Part shown: positions 36,716 to 48,058 of the stretch, one piece after another
Numbering within the stretch: position 1 is the first letter of the stretch
How the letters are laid out: every line of letters begins with the position of its first letter
Origin: Vibrio gazogenes
Lineage (GTDB): Bacteria > Pseudomonadota > Gammaproteobacteria > Enterobacterales > Vibrionaceae
DNA: 64,000 bases
Assembly (NCBI RefSeq): GCF_023920225.1
Contig: NZ_CP092587.1
Coordinates: 1,674,001-1,738,000, forward strand
Direction of reading: 5' to 3'
Made by a program: the position numbers and the translations under genes
Notes under the pieces: model-generated
Database searches by the model: none
What the model saw: the letters and a program-made list of their open reading frames with translations, nothing else
Told to the model about the DNA's origin: nothing

Positions 36716-39700
36716 ATGGGCTCCCACGATACATTACAGCCAGTTTTAGTTGAGAAAGTATACCAACTGATCCAATCAAAGTTCGATTCTGAACAACATT
36801 CGGTCGTCAAGCAGTTGGCGCAGCATCTTTTTAATAACGTTTCACAGGATGACCTGATTGATCGAACGGAGTCCGATCTCTATGGTGCGGTCATTAGTCT
36901 TTGGCATCATTTGAATGAAGCTCAAGTTACTGAACAATCCGTCAAAGTTTTTAATCCGGTGGTCAGCAAACATGGATGGCAATCCACACATACAATTATT
37001 GAAGTCGTTGTTCCCGATACGCCTTTTTTGGTCGATTCAATTAAAATGGTTCTGAATCGCCTTGATCTGGCCTGCCATATCATGCTGCATGGTCCCGCTC
37101 AGATTCAGCGTGATGAGAATAATAAAATTATTTCAATTGGTCATCATAAGGGCGAGCTGCATTCGATGTTTCACATCGAAGTTGATCGATTAACGGATAG
37201 CCAAAAGATAAAACACCTACGTGATGAAGTCATCCGAGTGATTGCAGATACTGTATTGGTTGTCAGAGACTGGACGCCGATGGTTGAACAACTCAATCGT
37301 GTTATTCAGCAACTGGAAAAACAGAAAAAGCAACTGCCAGTTGATGAAGGACGATTCTCAGAAACGATGGAGTTCTTACATTGGCTCGCCAATCATAATT
37401 TCACGTTCATGGGTTACAAAGAGTACGATTTGATTGATACCTCGGAAGGCGGGGAGCTTAAACCAACCGATGATGTTGGACTGGGACTTTTTTCTGATCC
37501 GAAGCGGGTCAGAGGTGTCAAGCTCTCCGATTTTTCTGATTCCGCACGTTTGGAAGCAACCAAGCCATTCTTGTTGATCATGACCAAAGGGAATGGTCAG
37601 TCTCGGATCCACCGTCCGGCTTATACCGACTATATCGGGATCAAAAAGTTTGATAAAAACGGCAAAGTGATCGGGGAGCATCGTTTTACTGGTTTATACA
37701 CTTCAGCGGTCTATAACCAAACGGTTGAAAGTATTCCGTTGATCCGTGATAAAGTCCGCCGGATCCTTGCTGCCAGTGGCTATCGCGAGGGGGCTTATTC
37801 TTATAAAGCGTTACACAATATTCTCGAAAATTATCCACGGGATGAACTGTTACAGGCCAATGAGGAAGAGTTGCTCGAAGTCGGTATGGGCGTGGTTCAG
37901 ATGCAGGATCGGGATCTGTTGCGGTTATTTGTCCGCAAAGACCCGTTCGGACGCTTCTTTAGTTGTATGGTTTATGTCGCGAGAGACCGACATACGACTG
38001 AACTGAGGAAAAAAACACAAACGGTGCTTGCTGATTATTTTGAATCAAATCAACCCGTTGATTATACAGTATATTTCTCAGAAAGTCCGTTAGCCCGAAC
38101 GCATTATATCGTGCGGGTTGATAACAATAATATGGATATTGATGTGAAAAGAATAGAGCAGAACTTGATGGAAGCATCGACCAGTTGGGATGATCGGTTA
38201 TCTGAAGCCATTGTTGCAAATTTAGGTGAGAGTAAAGGACTACCACTTTCAAAAGAGTATATGCGAGCTTTTCCTCGCTCTTATAAAGAAGCCATGATGC
38301 CAAGTACGGCTGTCGCGGATATCGAACGGCTGGAGTCCTTAAGCGAATCGCATAAATTAGACATGCTGTTCTATCGCCCACAGGAAGAAGATCGTCACTC
38401 CAAAGTGGTCAAGCTGAAACTCTATCATCGGGATGAACCGATTCATTTATCCGATGTCATGCCAATGCTTGAAAATCTCGGGCTTCGAGTGATTGGTGAG
38501 TCTCCTTATGAAGTTGATAAAACCAATGGGCAGACTTACTGGATTCTTGATTTCTCTATGCTACATAAAACTGATATGGCGATTGATATTCGTGAATCAA
38601 GAGATCGTTTCCAACAGGCTTTTGCTGCGATTTGGCAAGGGGAGCTCGATAATGACGGATTTAACCGTTTGGTATTGAGCGCTTCACTGACGGGAAGAGA
38701 AGTTTCTATTCTGAGATCTTATGCTCGGTATATGCGGCAGGTTGGCTTCCCGTTCAGTCAACAATATATTGAAGATACACTTAATCATTATCCTCAGTTG
38801 GCTAAGGGGCTCGTCGCTCTGTTTAGCGCGCGTTTCAATCCGGCTTTGGATGAACAGAAACGTATCCGGGCATTTGAGAAATTGGTGAATGAGCTTTCAG
38901 CCCAGCTTGAAGATGTTGAAAGTCTTGATGATGATCGAATTTTACGTCGTTACATGGAAATGATTCAGGCCACACTCCGGACGAATTACTTCCAGACGGA
39001 TGAGCAAGGGCAGCCGAAACCTTGGTTGTCGATGAAACTGAGTCCGCGGGATATCCCTGATATTCCAGCACCGGTTCCTGCTTATGAGATTTTTGTTTAT
39101 GCACCGGATGTTGAAGGCGTCCATTTACGCGGCGGTAAAGTTGCTCGGGGTGGATTGCGTTGGTCGGATCGACTCGAAGACTACCGCACAGAAATTCTGG
39201 GGTTGGTCAAAGCTCAGCAGGTGAAGAATACCGTGATTGTACCTGTGGGAGCCAAAGGCGGCTTCATCTGTAAAAAACAATACTTGTTTAGTAACCGCGA
39301 TGAAATTTTTGCGGAAGGACAACGATGTTATCGCCAGTTTATTCAGGGACTGCTGGATATCACAGACAATATTAAAGAAGGGGATGTTGTGCCACCGGCC
39401 CAGGTAGTTAGACATGATCCTGATGATCCGTATCTGGTGGTCGCAGCAGATAAGGGGACGGCAACATTCTCTGATATTGCTAATTCTGTTTCACAGGCAT
39501 ATAGCTTCTGGTTAGGAGATGCATTTGCATCCGGTGGTTCAAACGGCTACGACCACAAAGCGATGGGTATCACCGCGAAAGGTGGTTGGGAATCGGTTAA
39601 ACGTCATTTCCGAGAGTTAGGGATTGATTGTCAAACCTCCGAGTTTACCGCGATTGGGATCGGTGATATGGCCGGTGACGTATTCGGTAACGGGATGTTG

Positions 39701-41563
39701 TTATCACAACACACTCGTTTGTTGGCGGCCTTTAACCATCTGCATATTTTCTTGGATCCCGATCCGGATCCTGCACAAAGTTGGCAGGAGCGGGATCGTT
39801 TATTCAAGATGCCCAGATCATCATGGGAAGATTATGATCAGAAGTTGATCTCAAAAGGGGGTGGGATCTTCTCGCGTAAGGCGAAATCAATCACACTGTC
39901 ACCGGAAGTCCGAACCATGCTGCAAACGGATCAAAAACGGCTGGCTCCGAATGATTTGATCCGTTTAATTCTGAAAATGGATGTTGATTTGCTGTGGAAT
40001 GGGGGAATTGGTACTTATGTGAAATCCTCCCAAGAAACCGATGCTGATGTCGGTGACCGAGCCAATGATGCTGTGAGAATTAATGGCGCTGATTTGCAGG
40101 CTAAAATTGTCGGCGAAGGCGGCAACCTCGGGATGACGCAGTTAGGGCGCATCGAATATTCATTGAAGGGGGGACGCATCAATACTGATTTTGTCGATAA
40201 TGTCGGTGGTGTTGATTGTTCGGATAATGAAGTCAATATCAAAATCTTCCTGAATACATTGGTTGCACATGGTGAGCTGACGATGAAGAAGCGCAATCAG
40301 TTACTGCAATCAATGCAGGATGAAGTGGGAGAAATTGTTCTCGCTGATGCTTATCAGCAGGCCGAATCGATTTCGGTGACTGAAGTGCAAGGTATCTCTT
40401 TGGTCAAAGAGCAGATTCGCTTTATTCATGCGCTCGAAAAGAGCGGTGCTTTGGACCGGGCGCTGGAATATCTACCCGATGATGAAACCCTGTTGGAGCG
40501 TGAAAAACAGGAAGTAGGACTGACTCGTCCTGAACTGTCTGTTCTGATTGCTTACGCGAAAATGGTGTTGAAGGAGCAGTTGGCGGATGAACGTATTGCC
40601 AGTGACAATTACCATGCGACGCAGTTGATTCAATATTTTCCTTCTGAGTTACGCCGTAACTATGCTGAGTTACTTCCGACGCACCCATTGCGGATCGAAA
40701 TTATCGCAACGGCACTAGCGAATCAAATGGTCAATGAAATGGGCTGTAATTTTGTCTCTCGTTTACAGGATGAAACCGGAGCCGGTGTTGTTGAGATTAC
40801 CAATGCTTATTGTGCGGCTAGAGATATCTATAACCTTGACCATATTATGGAAAAAATTCGGGTGCTGGATAATCAGGCTACCACAGCGGCACAATATGAA
40901 GTGCTGGGGGTTGTCCGGCGATTTTTAAGACGTTTGTCCCGTTGGATTCTCCGCAATCATATGGGTAAAAAATCGGTTAATGAACTGATCGAACTTTATA
41001 AAGAGGATGTGCAGCAAATTGCGGCACATCTGGATGAGGCGTTGGTTGGCAGAGAAATCAGTGATCACGATGCGCTTGCTAACCGCTGGATCGGACAGGG
41101 AATCGATGACGATATGGCACATTATGTTTCCCGCCTTTCCAGTCTCAATTCTGCATTGGATATTTGTATCGTCGCCAGAGAGAAAGGGATTACAGTTCAG
41201 CAAACAGCGAAGCTATATTTCCACCTTGGTGTACGTTTATCGCTGCACTGGTTCTTAGAGCAAATCAATCATCAGGCGGTTGATAATAATTGGCAAGCTT
41301 TGGCTCGTGCTGCATTCCGGGAAGATCTCGATTGGCAGCAGCGTCAGTTAACATCTCAGGTTCTTTCTTGTGCTTGTCTCGGAGATTCATTTGATGAGCT
41401 CGCATTACTGGAACAATGGATTGAAGCCAACCAGGTAACCTTGCAACGGTGGGAGAATATCCTCAACGAATTTAAAGTCGGCGCTGTCCATGAATTTGCC
41501 AAATTCTCAGTGGCACTCAGGGAGCTGACATTATTAAATTTGAATTGTTCGGCAAATGAGTAA
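36716..41563 (+). CDS. gdhB: NAD-dependent glutamate dehydrogenase, large (GDH-1.6K) type
   Basis: The 1615-residue enzyme is the long NAD-specific form. A large N-terminal region with ACT-like segments (about 1-700) precedes the catalytic core: LRGGKVARGGLRWSDR, PVGAKGGFICKK with the catalytic lysine, the dinucleotide region GIGDMAGDVFGNGML, and KIVGEGGNLGMTQLGR. It converts glutamate to 2-oxoglutarate and ammonia. GATGAGG precedes the ATG. No frameshift was seen across 4.8 kb. Confidence 0.95.
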   Translation: MGSHDTLQPVLVEKVYQLIQSKFDSEQHSVVKQLAQHLFNNVSQDDLIDRTESDLYGAVISLWHHLNEAQVTEQSVKVFNPVVSKHGWQSTHTIIEVVVPDTPFLVDSIKMVLNRLDLACHIMLHGPAQIQRDENNKIISIGHHKGELHSMFHIEVDRLTDSQKIKHLRDEVIRVIADTVLVVRDWTPMVEQLNRVIQQLEKQKKQLPVDEGRFSETMEFLHWLANHNFTFMGYKEYDLIDTSEGGELKPTDDVGLGLFSDPKRVRGVKLSDFSDSARLEATKPFLLIMTKGNGQSRIHRPAYTDYIGIKKFDKNGKVIGEHRFTGLYTSAVYNQTVESIPLIRDKVRRILAASGYREGAYSYKALHNILENYPRDELLQANEEELLEVGMGVVQMQDRDLLRLFVRKDPFGRFFSCMVYVARDRHTTELRKKTQTVLADYFESNQPVDYTVYFSESPLARTHYIVRVDNNNMDIDVKRIEQNLMEASTSWDDRLSEAIVANLGESKGLPLSKEYMRAFPRSYKEAMMPSTAVADIERLESLSESHKLDMLFYRPQEEDRHSKVVKLKLYHRDEPIHLSDVMPMLENLGLRVIGESPYEVDKTNGQTYWILDFSMLHKTDMAIDIRESRDRFQQAFAAIWQGELDNDGFNRLVLSASLTGREVSILRSYARYMRQVGFPFSQQYIEDTLNHYPQLAKGLVALFSARFNPALDEQKRIRAFEKLVNELSAQLEDVESLDDDRILRRYMEMIQATLRTNYFQTDEQGQPKPWLSMKLSPRDIPDIPAPVPAYEIFVYAPDVEGVHLRGGKVARGGLRWSDRLEDYRTEILGLVKAQQVKNTVIVPVGAKGGFICKKQYLFSNRDEIFAEGQRCYRQFIQGLLDITDNIKEGDVVPPAQVVRHDPDDPYLVVAADKGTATFSDIANSVSQAYSFWLGDAFASGGSNGYDHKAMGITAKGGWESVKRHFRELGIDCQTSEFTAIGIGDMAGDVFGNGMLLSQHTRLLAAFNHLHIFLDPDPDPAQSWQERDRLFKMPRSSWEDYDQKLISKGGGIFSRKAKSITLSPEVRTMLQTDQKRLAPNDLIRLILKMDVDLLWNGGIGTYVKSSQETDADVGDRANDAVRINGADLQAKIVGEGGNLGMTQLGRIEYSLKGGRINTDFVDNVGGVDCSDNEVNIKIFLNTLVAHGELTMKKRNQLLQSMQDEVGEIVLADAYQQAESISVTEVQGISLVKEQIRFIHALEKSGALDRALEYLPDDETLLEREKQEVGLTRPELSVLIAYAKMVLKEQLADERIASDNYHATQLIQYFPSELRRNYAELLPTHPLRIEIIATALANQMVNEMGCNFVSRLQDETGAGVVEITNAYCAARDIYNLDHIMEKIRVLDNQATTAAQYEVLGVVRRFLRRLSRWILRNHMGKKSVNELIELYKEDVQQIAAHLDEALVGREISDHDALANRWIGQGIDDDMAHYVSRLSSLNSALDICIVAREKGITVQQTAKLYFHLGVRLSLHWFLEQINHQAVDNNWQALARAAFREDLDWQQRQLTSQVLSCACLGDSFDELALLEQWIEANQVTLQRWENILNEFKVGAVHEFAKFSVALRELTLLNLNCSANE

Positions 41564-41570
41564 ATAATAA

Positions 41571-41596
41571 GGCCCCGTTTGTACGGGGCTTTTTTC
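41571..41596 (+). terminator. Terminator of the glutamate dehydrogenase gene
   Basis: GCCCCGT and ACGGGGC pair around TTGT, followed by TTTTTT. It overlaps the leader of pyrD, whose ribosome site GGAGG is just downstream. pyrD therefore either has its own promoter in the gene end or relies on read-through. Confidence 0.9.
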
Positions 41597-41609
41597 TTTC
41601 GGAGGCACA

Positions 41610-42620
41610 ATGCTTTACCGTATCGCCAGAAGTGGCTTTTTCCAATTGGATGCCGAGAAGGCACATGATCTTGCAATTCAAAATTTTAAACGTTTCACCG
41701 GCACACCTCTTGATCTCCTTTACCGCCAGCATTTACCGCATCGTCCGGTCGAATGTATGGGCCTGATGTTCAAAAATCCGGTTGGATTAGCGGCAGGGCT
41801 GGATAAAAACGGAGAATGTATCGATGCATTTGGTGCTATGGGATTTGGTTTTGTTGAAGTTGGCACGGTAACACCAAAGCCACAGCCCGGGAATGATAAA
41901 CCTCGACTGTTCCGATTGGTCGAAGCGGAAGGGATCATCAATCGGATGGGATTCAATAACCAAGGTGTTGATCAACTGATCGAGAATGTCAAAAAGTCAA
42001 ACTATGATGGCGTTTTGGGGATCAATATTGGTAAGAATAAAGATACTCCGATTGAGAAAGGAGCGGATGACTACTTGATCTGTATGGAGAAAGTTTATCC
42101 ATATGCCGGATATATAGCTGTCAATATCTCATCACCCAATACACCGGGACTGCGTTCGTTGCAGTACGGAGAAGCGTTGGATGAACTACTGACGTTATTA
42201 AAAGCAAAACAAGCTGAATTAGCGAAGCTGCACGGTAAGTATGTTCCGCTTGCACTGAAAATCGCACCGGATTTAAGTGATGATGAACTCGAACAGATCT
42301 GTCAGTCTTTGCTGCGCAACAATATCGATGGTGTGATTGCAACGAATACGACGCTGGATCGTTCAATTGTGGCAGGCATGAAACACGCCAATGAGGCGGG
42401 TGGTTTGAGTGGTCGTCCAGTGCAACTTCGAAGTACCGAAGTGATTCGTAAATTATATCAGGAACTGGGAGAGCAGATTCCAATCATTGGTGTTGGTGGT
42501 ATTGACTCTTATGTTGCTGCCAAAGAAAAACTGCTGGCTGGTGCTAAATTGGTGCAGGTCTATTCTGGTTTTATTTACCATGGGCCTGGTCTAGTAAAAG
42601 ACATCGTCAAAAATTTATAG
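41610..42620 (+). CDS. pyrD: Dihydroorotate dehydrogenase (quinone)
   Basis: The 336-residue class 2 enzyme of pyrimidine synthesis oxidises dihydroorotate with quinone at the inner membrane. The N-terminal amphipathic segment ([20 protein letters not shown]) is the membrane-associating part. FMN and catalytic motifs include [24 protein letters not shown] with the class 2 catalytic serine, ATNTT, and GVGGIDS. GGAGG precedes the ATG. It is the same length as the E. coli enzyme. Confidence 0.95.
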   Translation: MLYRIARSGFFQLDAEKAHDLAIQNFKRFTGTPLDLLYRQHLPHRPVECMGLMFKNPVGLAAGLDKNGECIDAFGAMGFGFVEVGTVTPKPQPGNDKPRLFRLVEAEGIINRMGFNNQGVDQLIENVKKSNYDGVLGINIGKNKDTPIEKGADDYLICMEKVYPYAGYIAVNISSPNTPGLRSLQYGEALDELLTLLKAKQAELAKLHGKYVPLALKIAPDLSDDELEQICQSLLRNNIDGVIATNTTLDRSIVAGMKHANEAGGLSGRPVQLRSTEVIRKLYQELGEQIPIIGVGGIDSYVAAKEKLLAGAKLVQVYSGFIYHGPGLVKDIVKNL

Positions 42621-42670
42621 TCATCTGGTAATATTGCACTGATTTGCACCAAATCAGCCTGAAATATTCG

Positions 42671-42704
42671 AGAGGAAATGAGTATTCATTTCCTCTTTTT
42701 TTTT
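42671..42704 (+). terminator. Terminator of pyrD
   Basis: AGAGGAAATGA and TCATTTCCTCT form a perfect 11-bp stem with a GTAT loop, followed by eight T. Confidence 0.92.
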
Positions 42705-42798
42705 CTCTTTTCACTTTTAGAATGATATTGATTCGTTGGTAAACTGCTCGATCAGGGCACGAGTATCATAAATGATCCGTATTGAAAAGAGTTGTAAT

Positions 42799-43335
42799 AT
42801 GCTGAAACCGAGTGATAAATGGAACTGGTATTTTTGTGATAGAGAAGGCCACTTAATGCTCGATTTGGGAAACGAGATGGTTTTTAAAACCCTTTTACCC
42901 AAAAAGCTGCTTGTTACTTGCGCTTTTACTTCTGGTCAGTTCACAGTTGATGATGCCAGTGATTACCAAGTGTTTAAAGAGAGTGTTGCGTGTCTGGATT
43001 TGTCTGAACCCAGAAAAGTTGAACTCATTCTAAACTGTGTCGCAGCGAAAAGATTTCATAAACCCGTTCAACCGAAAAGCTGGTTCTTTGATCTCCAGAA
43101 TGCTGAAACCGTCCCGCATGTCGGGGGAATAGTCCAGCTGAAGAACAGAATGAACGCTGGTCGCTTTATTGTTCTGGAAGTCGGTGAATATGCCAGTTTA
43201 TGCGCTAGCATTGAACTGGAGGCATTTACACTGGCTCCGGGTAAAGAACTCAAATATGGTCAGGCTATCAAAGTTATGCATGACCGTATGGAGTACGTGA
43301 ACCTCGGTTCACAACCTGTAGCCTTAGTTGGCTAG
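42799..43335 (+). CDS. zapC: Cell division protein ZapC
   Basis: The product is 178 residues from the ATG at 42799. The frame is open from 42772, but ZapC proteins begin at the equivalent of LKPSDKWNWYF, and AAGAG precedes this ATG. ZapC promotes FtsZ lateral bundling at the division site. LMLDLGNEMVFKT and FTVDDASDYQVF fit the family. The location between pyrD and rlmKL matches other gamma-proteobacteria. Confidence 0.9.
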   Translation: MLKPSDKWNWYFCDREGHLMLDLGNEMVFKTLLPKKLLVTCAFTSGQFTVDDASDYQVFKESVACLDLSEPRKVELILNCVAAKRFHKPVQPKSWFFDLQNAETVPHVGGIVQLKNRMNAGRFIVLEVGEYASLCASIELEAFTLAPGKELKYGQAIKVMHDRMEYVNLGSQPVALVG

Positions 43336-43373
43336 TGATTTCCATTCGTATTTTGTTCCTTTTTTTATTTCCT

Positions 43374-43398
43374 ATCGGCTGAAAGGCCGATTTTTTTT
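43374..43398 (+). terminator. Terminator of zapC
   Basis: ATCGGC and GCCGAT pair around TGAAAG, followed by eight T, about 40 bp after the zapC stop. Confidence 0.8.
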
Positions 43399-43657
43399 GT
43401 CTTAAAATCTTGCAACCAACCGCCATGCTATCCAGATGGAAATCTCAACTGTGAGATTCATCCATAAATTTCGATAAATTCATCATCAATGCGATAGCGA
43501 AAATCACTGTAATGATGACCTTTTGAATACAAGAGTTCCTCTTTTGGGGTATTTTTGTAATAAATTTACATTGTAAATAAGGTTCTGGTATAGACCAATT
43601 TAAGGGTGAATAAATACTCACTTACTGGAAATGCATTGGTATATAAGGGAAGAAAAA

Positions 43658-43753
43658 ATGGCGACTTTCAGAGCAGAAAAAGAAAAATTCCTTGGTTTGA
43701 TTTACCCAAATAGACGAATGTCAGGTATAATTGCGAGCCAATTTTCAGAGTAA
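43658..43753 (+). CDS. Possible 31-residue leader ORF upstream of rlmKL
   Basis: The frame encodes 31 residues (MATFRAEKEKFLGLIYPNRR, then MSGIIASQFSE). AGGGAAG lies at ribosome-site distance from the ATG, and the stop is 9 bp before the rlmKL start. It covers the likely TATAAT promoter element of rlmKL, which argues against a role in the same transcript. It may be chance. There is no known family. Confidence 0.25.
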   Translation: MATFRAEKEKFLGLIYPNRRMSGIIASQFSE

Positions 43754-43762
43754 AGACCATCG

Positions 43763-45892
43763 ATGCATCAGTATTTAGCCACGACTTCAATCGGACTTGA
43801 GAATCTATTAGCAGAAGAGTTGAACCGCTTAGGTGTTAGTGATACCCAAGTCGTTCAGGCCGGTGTCCGGTTCCGCGCCACCAATGAAATAATTTATCGT
43901 TGCTGCCTTTGGAGCAGGATCGCTTCACGTTTTATCCGAGTTCTCTCAGAGTTTTCATGTCAGGATGATATGGATCTTTATCTCTCGGCATCAGCGATTC
44001 GGTGGAGTGATTACTTACAACCATCGGGAACGGTGATAGTTGATTTCAACGGCACCAATCAGTCGATCCGCAATAGTCAATACGGGGCGGTTAAAGTAAA
44101 AGATGCGATCGTTGATCATTTTACGAAAAGAAACTTACCTCGACCGACGATCAGTAAAGATCGTCCGGATCTTCGGGTACATGTCCGTCTGAATAAAGAA
44201 AAAGCCATCATGGGGATCGACATGGTTGGGGGAAGCTTGCATATCAGAGGTTATCGGACCGAAGCTGGTGCTGCACCTTTGCGAGAAACGCTGGCGGCAG
44301 CGATGATCATGCGTAGTGGTTGGCAAGGTGATATTGCGTTGATGGATCCAATGTGTGGATCCGGCACGATCGTCATTGAAGCGGCGATGATGGCTGCAGG
44401 TATAGCTCCCGGTATCAATCGGGCTCATTGGGGATTTCAGTCTTTGCCTGACTATGAACCAGAGCTTTGGACACAAGTCAAAACACAAGCCAGTGTTCAG
44501 TCGAAAAGGGGAATCAAACAAGTCTCAGTACCGATCTATGGTTATGACTATGATGAAAAGATGCTGAATCTGGCAAAAGAAAACGCACGTCGTGCCGGTG
44601 TTCGTGATCTAATCGAATTTCAATCGATGGATGCTGCAAAGTTACAGCGTCCGGTGTCTTTTCAGGCTGGCTTGATTATTTCTAATCCACCTTATGGGGA
44701 GCGGTTGGGGACGGAGCCAAGTCTCATCGCATTGTATGCTTCGTTAGGTGCGCAACTGAAATCTGAGTTTGGCGGATGTAAGGCGATGTTCCTTTCCAGT
44801 TCTGACGAGTTATTAAGCTGTTTGCGGATGCGGGCTGATAAACAATTCAAAATGAGAAATGGTTCGTTACCTTGTCACTTAAAAATATATGCAATTGCTG
44901 AGCGAGATGAGAGCCAGCGGCAGTTGGCAAGTCAGGAAGTCGCTGCCGATTTTGCCAACCGTTTACGCAAAAATATTGCAAAAATCACCCCATGGGCAAA
45001 ACGAGAACAGCTTGATTGTTATCGCGTCTATGATGCTGATCTTCCCGATTATAATGCTGCAATTGATGTGTATGGCGACCATGTGGTTATTCAGGAATAT
45101 GCGGCACCAAAATCAATTGCACCGGAGAAAGCCAAACGGCGTCTGACCGATATGATTCGGGCAACAACGCAGGTGATGGATGTCGATGCAAATCATATTG
45201 TCCTGAAAGTGAGAGAAAAACAGAAAGGACACGCGCAGTATCAGAAAATGTCCACCAAAGCTAAAACCTCGCAAGTGCAGGAATATGGCGCCCGGTTTAT
45301 TGTTAATTTATATGACTATCTCGATACCGGTTTGTTTCTCGATCATCGATTGACACGCCGTCGTCTGGGAGACATGGCAAAAGGTCGGGATTTTCTTAAT
45401 TTGTTCGCATATACAGGAACAGCGACGGTCCATGCGGCATTGGGTGGCGCAAAATCAACCACGACGGTTGATATGTCCAAAACGTATCTGGAGTGGGCGA
45501 AAGAAAATATGGCTCTCAATCGGCAAATTGGGCGTCAACATCGCTACGAGCAAGCGGATTGCCTACAATGGCTTGAGCAAGCGAAAGGACAATATGATTT
45601 AATTTTTATTGATCCTCCGACATTCTCAAATTCGAAACGAATGGCAGCGACATTTGATGTTCAACGTGATCATATTCATGTCATGCAACATCTGAAACGC
45701 ATTCTACGTCAGGATGGTGTCATCGTATTCTCCAATAATAAACGGCAGTTCAAGATGGATATGGAAGGTATGGCCGCATTGCAGCTCTCTGCGGAGAATA
45801 TCTCATCACAAACATTGCCTTTAGATTTTAAACGGCATCAGCAAATCCATAACTGTTGGCTTATTCGTCATCGCGAAGCAGATACGGAATAA
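43763..45892 (+). CDS. rlmKL: Bifunctional 23S rRNA methyltransferase RlmKL
   Basis: The 709-residue fusion protein has a THUMP domain (about 45-155), the RlmL m2G2445 domain with [15 protein letters not shown] and [10 protein letters not shown], and the RlmK m7G2069 domain with [13 protein letters not shown] and [10 protein letters not shown]. It modifies 23S rRNA at positions 2445 and 2069. E. coli RlmKL is 702 residues. The ATG at 43763 fits the family start [15 protein letters not shown]. Confidence 0.95.
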   Translation: MHQYLATTSIGLENLLAEELNRLGVSDTQVVQAGVRFRATNEIIYRCCLWSRIASRFIRVLSEFSCQDDMDLYLSASAIRWSDYLQPSGTVIVDFNGTNQSIRNSQYGAVKVKDAIVDHFTKRNLPRPTISKDRPDLRVHVRLNKEKAIMGIDMVGGSLHIRGYRTEAGAAPLRETLAAAMIMRSGWQGDIALMDPMCGSGTIVIEAAMMAAGIAPGINRAHWGFQSLPDYEPELWTQVKTQASVQSKRGIKQVSVPIYGYDYDEKMLNLAKENARRAGVRDLIEFQSMDAAKLQRPVSFQAGLIISNPPYGERLGTEPSLIALYASLGAQLKSEFGGCKAMFLSSSDELLSCLRMRADKQFKMRNGSLPCHLKIYAIAERDESQRQLASQEVAADFANRLRKNIAKITPWAKREQLDCYRVYDADLPDYNAAIDVYGDHVVIQEYAAPKSIAPEKAKRRLTDMIRATTQVMDVDANHIVLKVREKQKGHAQYQKMSTKAKTSQVQEYGARFIVNLYDYLDTGLFLDHRLTRRRLGDMAKGRDFLNLFAYTGTATVHAALGGAKSTTTVDMSKTYLEWAKENMALNRQIGRQHRYEQADCLQWLEQAKGQYDLIFIDPPTFSNSKRMAATFDVQRDHIHVMQHLKRILRQDGVIVFSNNKRQFKMDMEGMAALQLSAENISSQTLPLDFKRHQQIHNCWLIRHREADTE

Positions 45893-45946
45893 TTGATATC
45901 TTGCTTCATTTCTCGATAACATACAGCGCGATAATTTTATTTAGTG

Positions 45947-45975
45947 AGCAGGCTGACCGAAAATCAGCCTGCTTT
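45947..45975 (+). terminator. Terminator-like hairpin after rlmKL
   Basis: AGCAGGCTGA and TCAGCCTGCT form a perfect 10-bp stem with a 7-nt loop, followed by TT-G-TT. The T-run is short, so termination may be partial. Confidence 0.65.
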
Positions 45976-46109
45976 GTTGGTCAGTCAATGATGATGACTG
46001 AAAAATAAGTGCAAACTATAGTGACGCTGTCACGATTGGCATTTAGCTTTCAGAGATGAGTATCAAAGTGACCGTTATATTTACAGCATTCAAGATTGGT
46101 TAGAAGCAT

Positions 46110-48056
46110 ATGGCATTAATAAGCATTCATAACGGGTATTTAGCATTTGGTGATCATCCGTTGCTGGATCATATGGACTTTTCTCTGCAGGAAAACGAGC
46201 GGGTCTGTCTGGTTGGCAGAAACGGTGCGGGCAAATCAACGTTAATGAAAATTCTCAGCGGAGAGATTCATCTGGATGACGGCAAAATGACCGTAACGCA
46301 GGACGTCGTGGTTTCCCGTTTGGAACAAGATCCACCCAGAGATCAGGAAGGGACGGTATTTGAGTATGTTGCGGATGGTCTGGCTGATGTCGGCCAACAA
46401 CTTCAGAACTATCAAGAATTGCTGACGTTGATTGAACGTGATCCGAGTGAAAAAAATATTACCCGACTCGCGCAAGTTCAGGAACAACTGGATCATAATG
46501 GCGGATGGCGTTTTGATGAACGGATTAAAAATGTTTTGGCTTCGTTAAATCTTGATGGGCAGACTTTATTAACCGATCTATCCGGTGGCTGGCAGCGGAA
46601 GGCCGCACTGGCCCGGGCATTGGTTTGTGAACCTGACGTATTGTTGCTTGATGAACCGACCAACCATTTGGATGTTACGACGATTGAGTGGTTGGAAAAT
46701 TTTCTGAAGGATTTCAAAGGGTCAATCATCTTTATTTCGCATGACCGCAGCTTTATTCAGTCGATGGCGACCCGGATTGTCGATTTAGATCGCGGACAGC
46801 TTGCTTCATTCGAGACGGGTTATGAACAATATCTGACGGAGAAAGAAGAGCTGCTACGTGTTGAAGAACTGCAAAATGCTGAATTTGATAAGAAGCTCGC
46901 TCAGGAAGAAGTTTGGATTCGTCAAGGTATTAAAGCCCGTAGAACACGTAATGAAGGGCGGGTGAGAGCATTGAAAAAACTCCGCCAAGAGCGCAGTGAG
47001 CGACGTGATGTTCAGGGGAAAGTGAACTTACAATTAGATGATACGGTTCGTTCCGGCAAGATTGTCTTCGAAGCTGAAAATCTTTCGTATGAAATTGATG
47101 GCCGAAGTATCATTGATAATTTTAGCTTTAATGTTATGCGTGGCGACCGAATTGCCTTGATCGGGCCAAATGGTTGCGGTAAAAGTACATTGTTAAAATT
47201 GTTATTAGGTAAAATTCAGCCGACTCATGGCCGCTTACATTGCGGTACAAAACTGGAAGTTGCTTATTTTGACCAGTATCGAGAGAAACTGGATCCTGAA
47301 AAAACCGTGATGGATAATTTAGCTGACGGTAAGCAGGAAGTGATGGTTGGTGGGCGTCCACGCCATGCTTTAAGTTATTTGCAGGATTTTCTATTTTCTC
47401 CGAAGCGGGCAAGAACGCCAGTGAAAGCGCTATCTGGCGGAGAGAAAAATCGATTATTGTTAGCCCGAATCTTCCTCCGCCCGAATAACCTTTTGGTGCT
47501 GGATGAACCAACGAACGATTTAGATATCGAGACATTGGAACTTTTGGAAGATTTACTTGCCAACTATCAGGGTACATTGCTTTTGGTCAGCCATGATCGT
47601 CATTTTGTGGATAATACAGTGATGACAAGCTGGATTTTTGAGGGCAATGGCCAGATTGAAGAGTTTGTCGGCGGATATCACGATGCGCAGCAACAGCGGC
47701 AGCAAGTATACGCGGCAAGAAATGAAGTCATAAAGCGCCAAGCGTCAGAGCCGGATGTATCTCTGGTGCAGGCAGCGGGCGCTTCAGTGAAAACAAATCC
47801 ACCTGCGAAGGTCAGTAAAGGTAAAAAATTATCTTATAAGCAGCAACGTGAACTTGAGTCGCTTCCGGAACAGCTCGAAGCTTTGGAACAAGAGATAGAA
47901 ACACTCCAGACGCAAGTAAACGATGCTGATTTTTTTTCGCAGGGTGTTGAACAGACTCAACCCATTTTGGAACGATTAGATGCCGCGGAAAAAGAACTTG
48001 AGCAGGCATTTAACCGATGGGAAGAGCTTGAAGCATTACAACAGGACAGTAAATAA
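46110..48056 (+). CDS. uup: ABC-F family ATPase Uup
   Basis: The 648-residue protein has two ABC domains on one chain and no membrane segments. Walker A motifs are GRNGAGKS (about 36-43) and GPNGCGKS (about 352-359); signatures are LSGGWQRK and LSGGEKNR. A charged inter-domain linker and a C-terminal coiled coil (about 575-645, ESLPEQLEALEQEIETLQ) are typical of Uup. ABC-F proteins act on ribosomes; Uup also affects transposon excision. It ends 2 bp before the DUF3466 gene. Confidence 0.94.
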   Translation: MALISIHNGYLAFGDHPLLDHMDFSLQENERVCLVGRNGAGKSTLMKILSGEIHLDDGKMTVTQDVVVSRLEQDPPRDQEGTVFEYVADGLADVGQQLQNYQELLTLIERDPSEKNITRLAQVQEQLDHNGGWRFDERIKNVLASLNLDGQTLLTDLSGGWQRKAALARALVCEPDVLLLDEPTNHLDVTTIEWLENFLKDFKGSIIFISHDRSFIQSMATRIVDLDRGQLASFETGYEQYLTEKEELLRVEELQNAEFDKKLAQEEVWIRQGIKARRTRNEGRVRALKKLRQERSERRDVQGKVNLQLDDTVRSGKIVFEAENLSYEIDGRSIIDNFSFNVMRGDRIALIGPNGCGKSTLLKLLLGKIQPTHGRLHCGTKLEVAYFDQYREKLDPEKTVMDNLADGKQEVMVGGRPRHALSYLQDFLFSPKRARTPVKALSGGEKNRLLLARIFLRPNNLLVLDEPTNDLDIETLELLEDLLANYQGTLLLVSHDRHFVDNTVMTSWIFEGNGQIEEFVGGYHDAQQQRQQVYAARNEVIKRQASEPDVSLVQAAGASVKTNPPAKVSKGKKLSYKQQRELESLPEQLEALEQEIETLQTQVNDADFFSQGVEQTQPILERLDAAEKELEQAFNRWEELEALQQDSK

Positions 48057-48058
48057 TA

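Noticed and set aside
43575..43605. TGGTATAGACC resembling a FadR operator
   Set aside because: The half-site spacing is one base too long and no fatty-acid gene is nearby.
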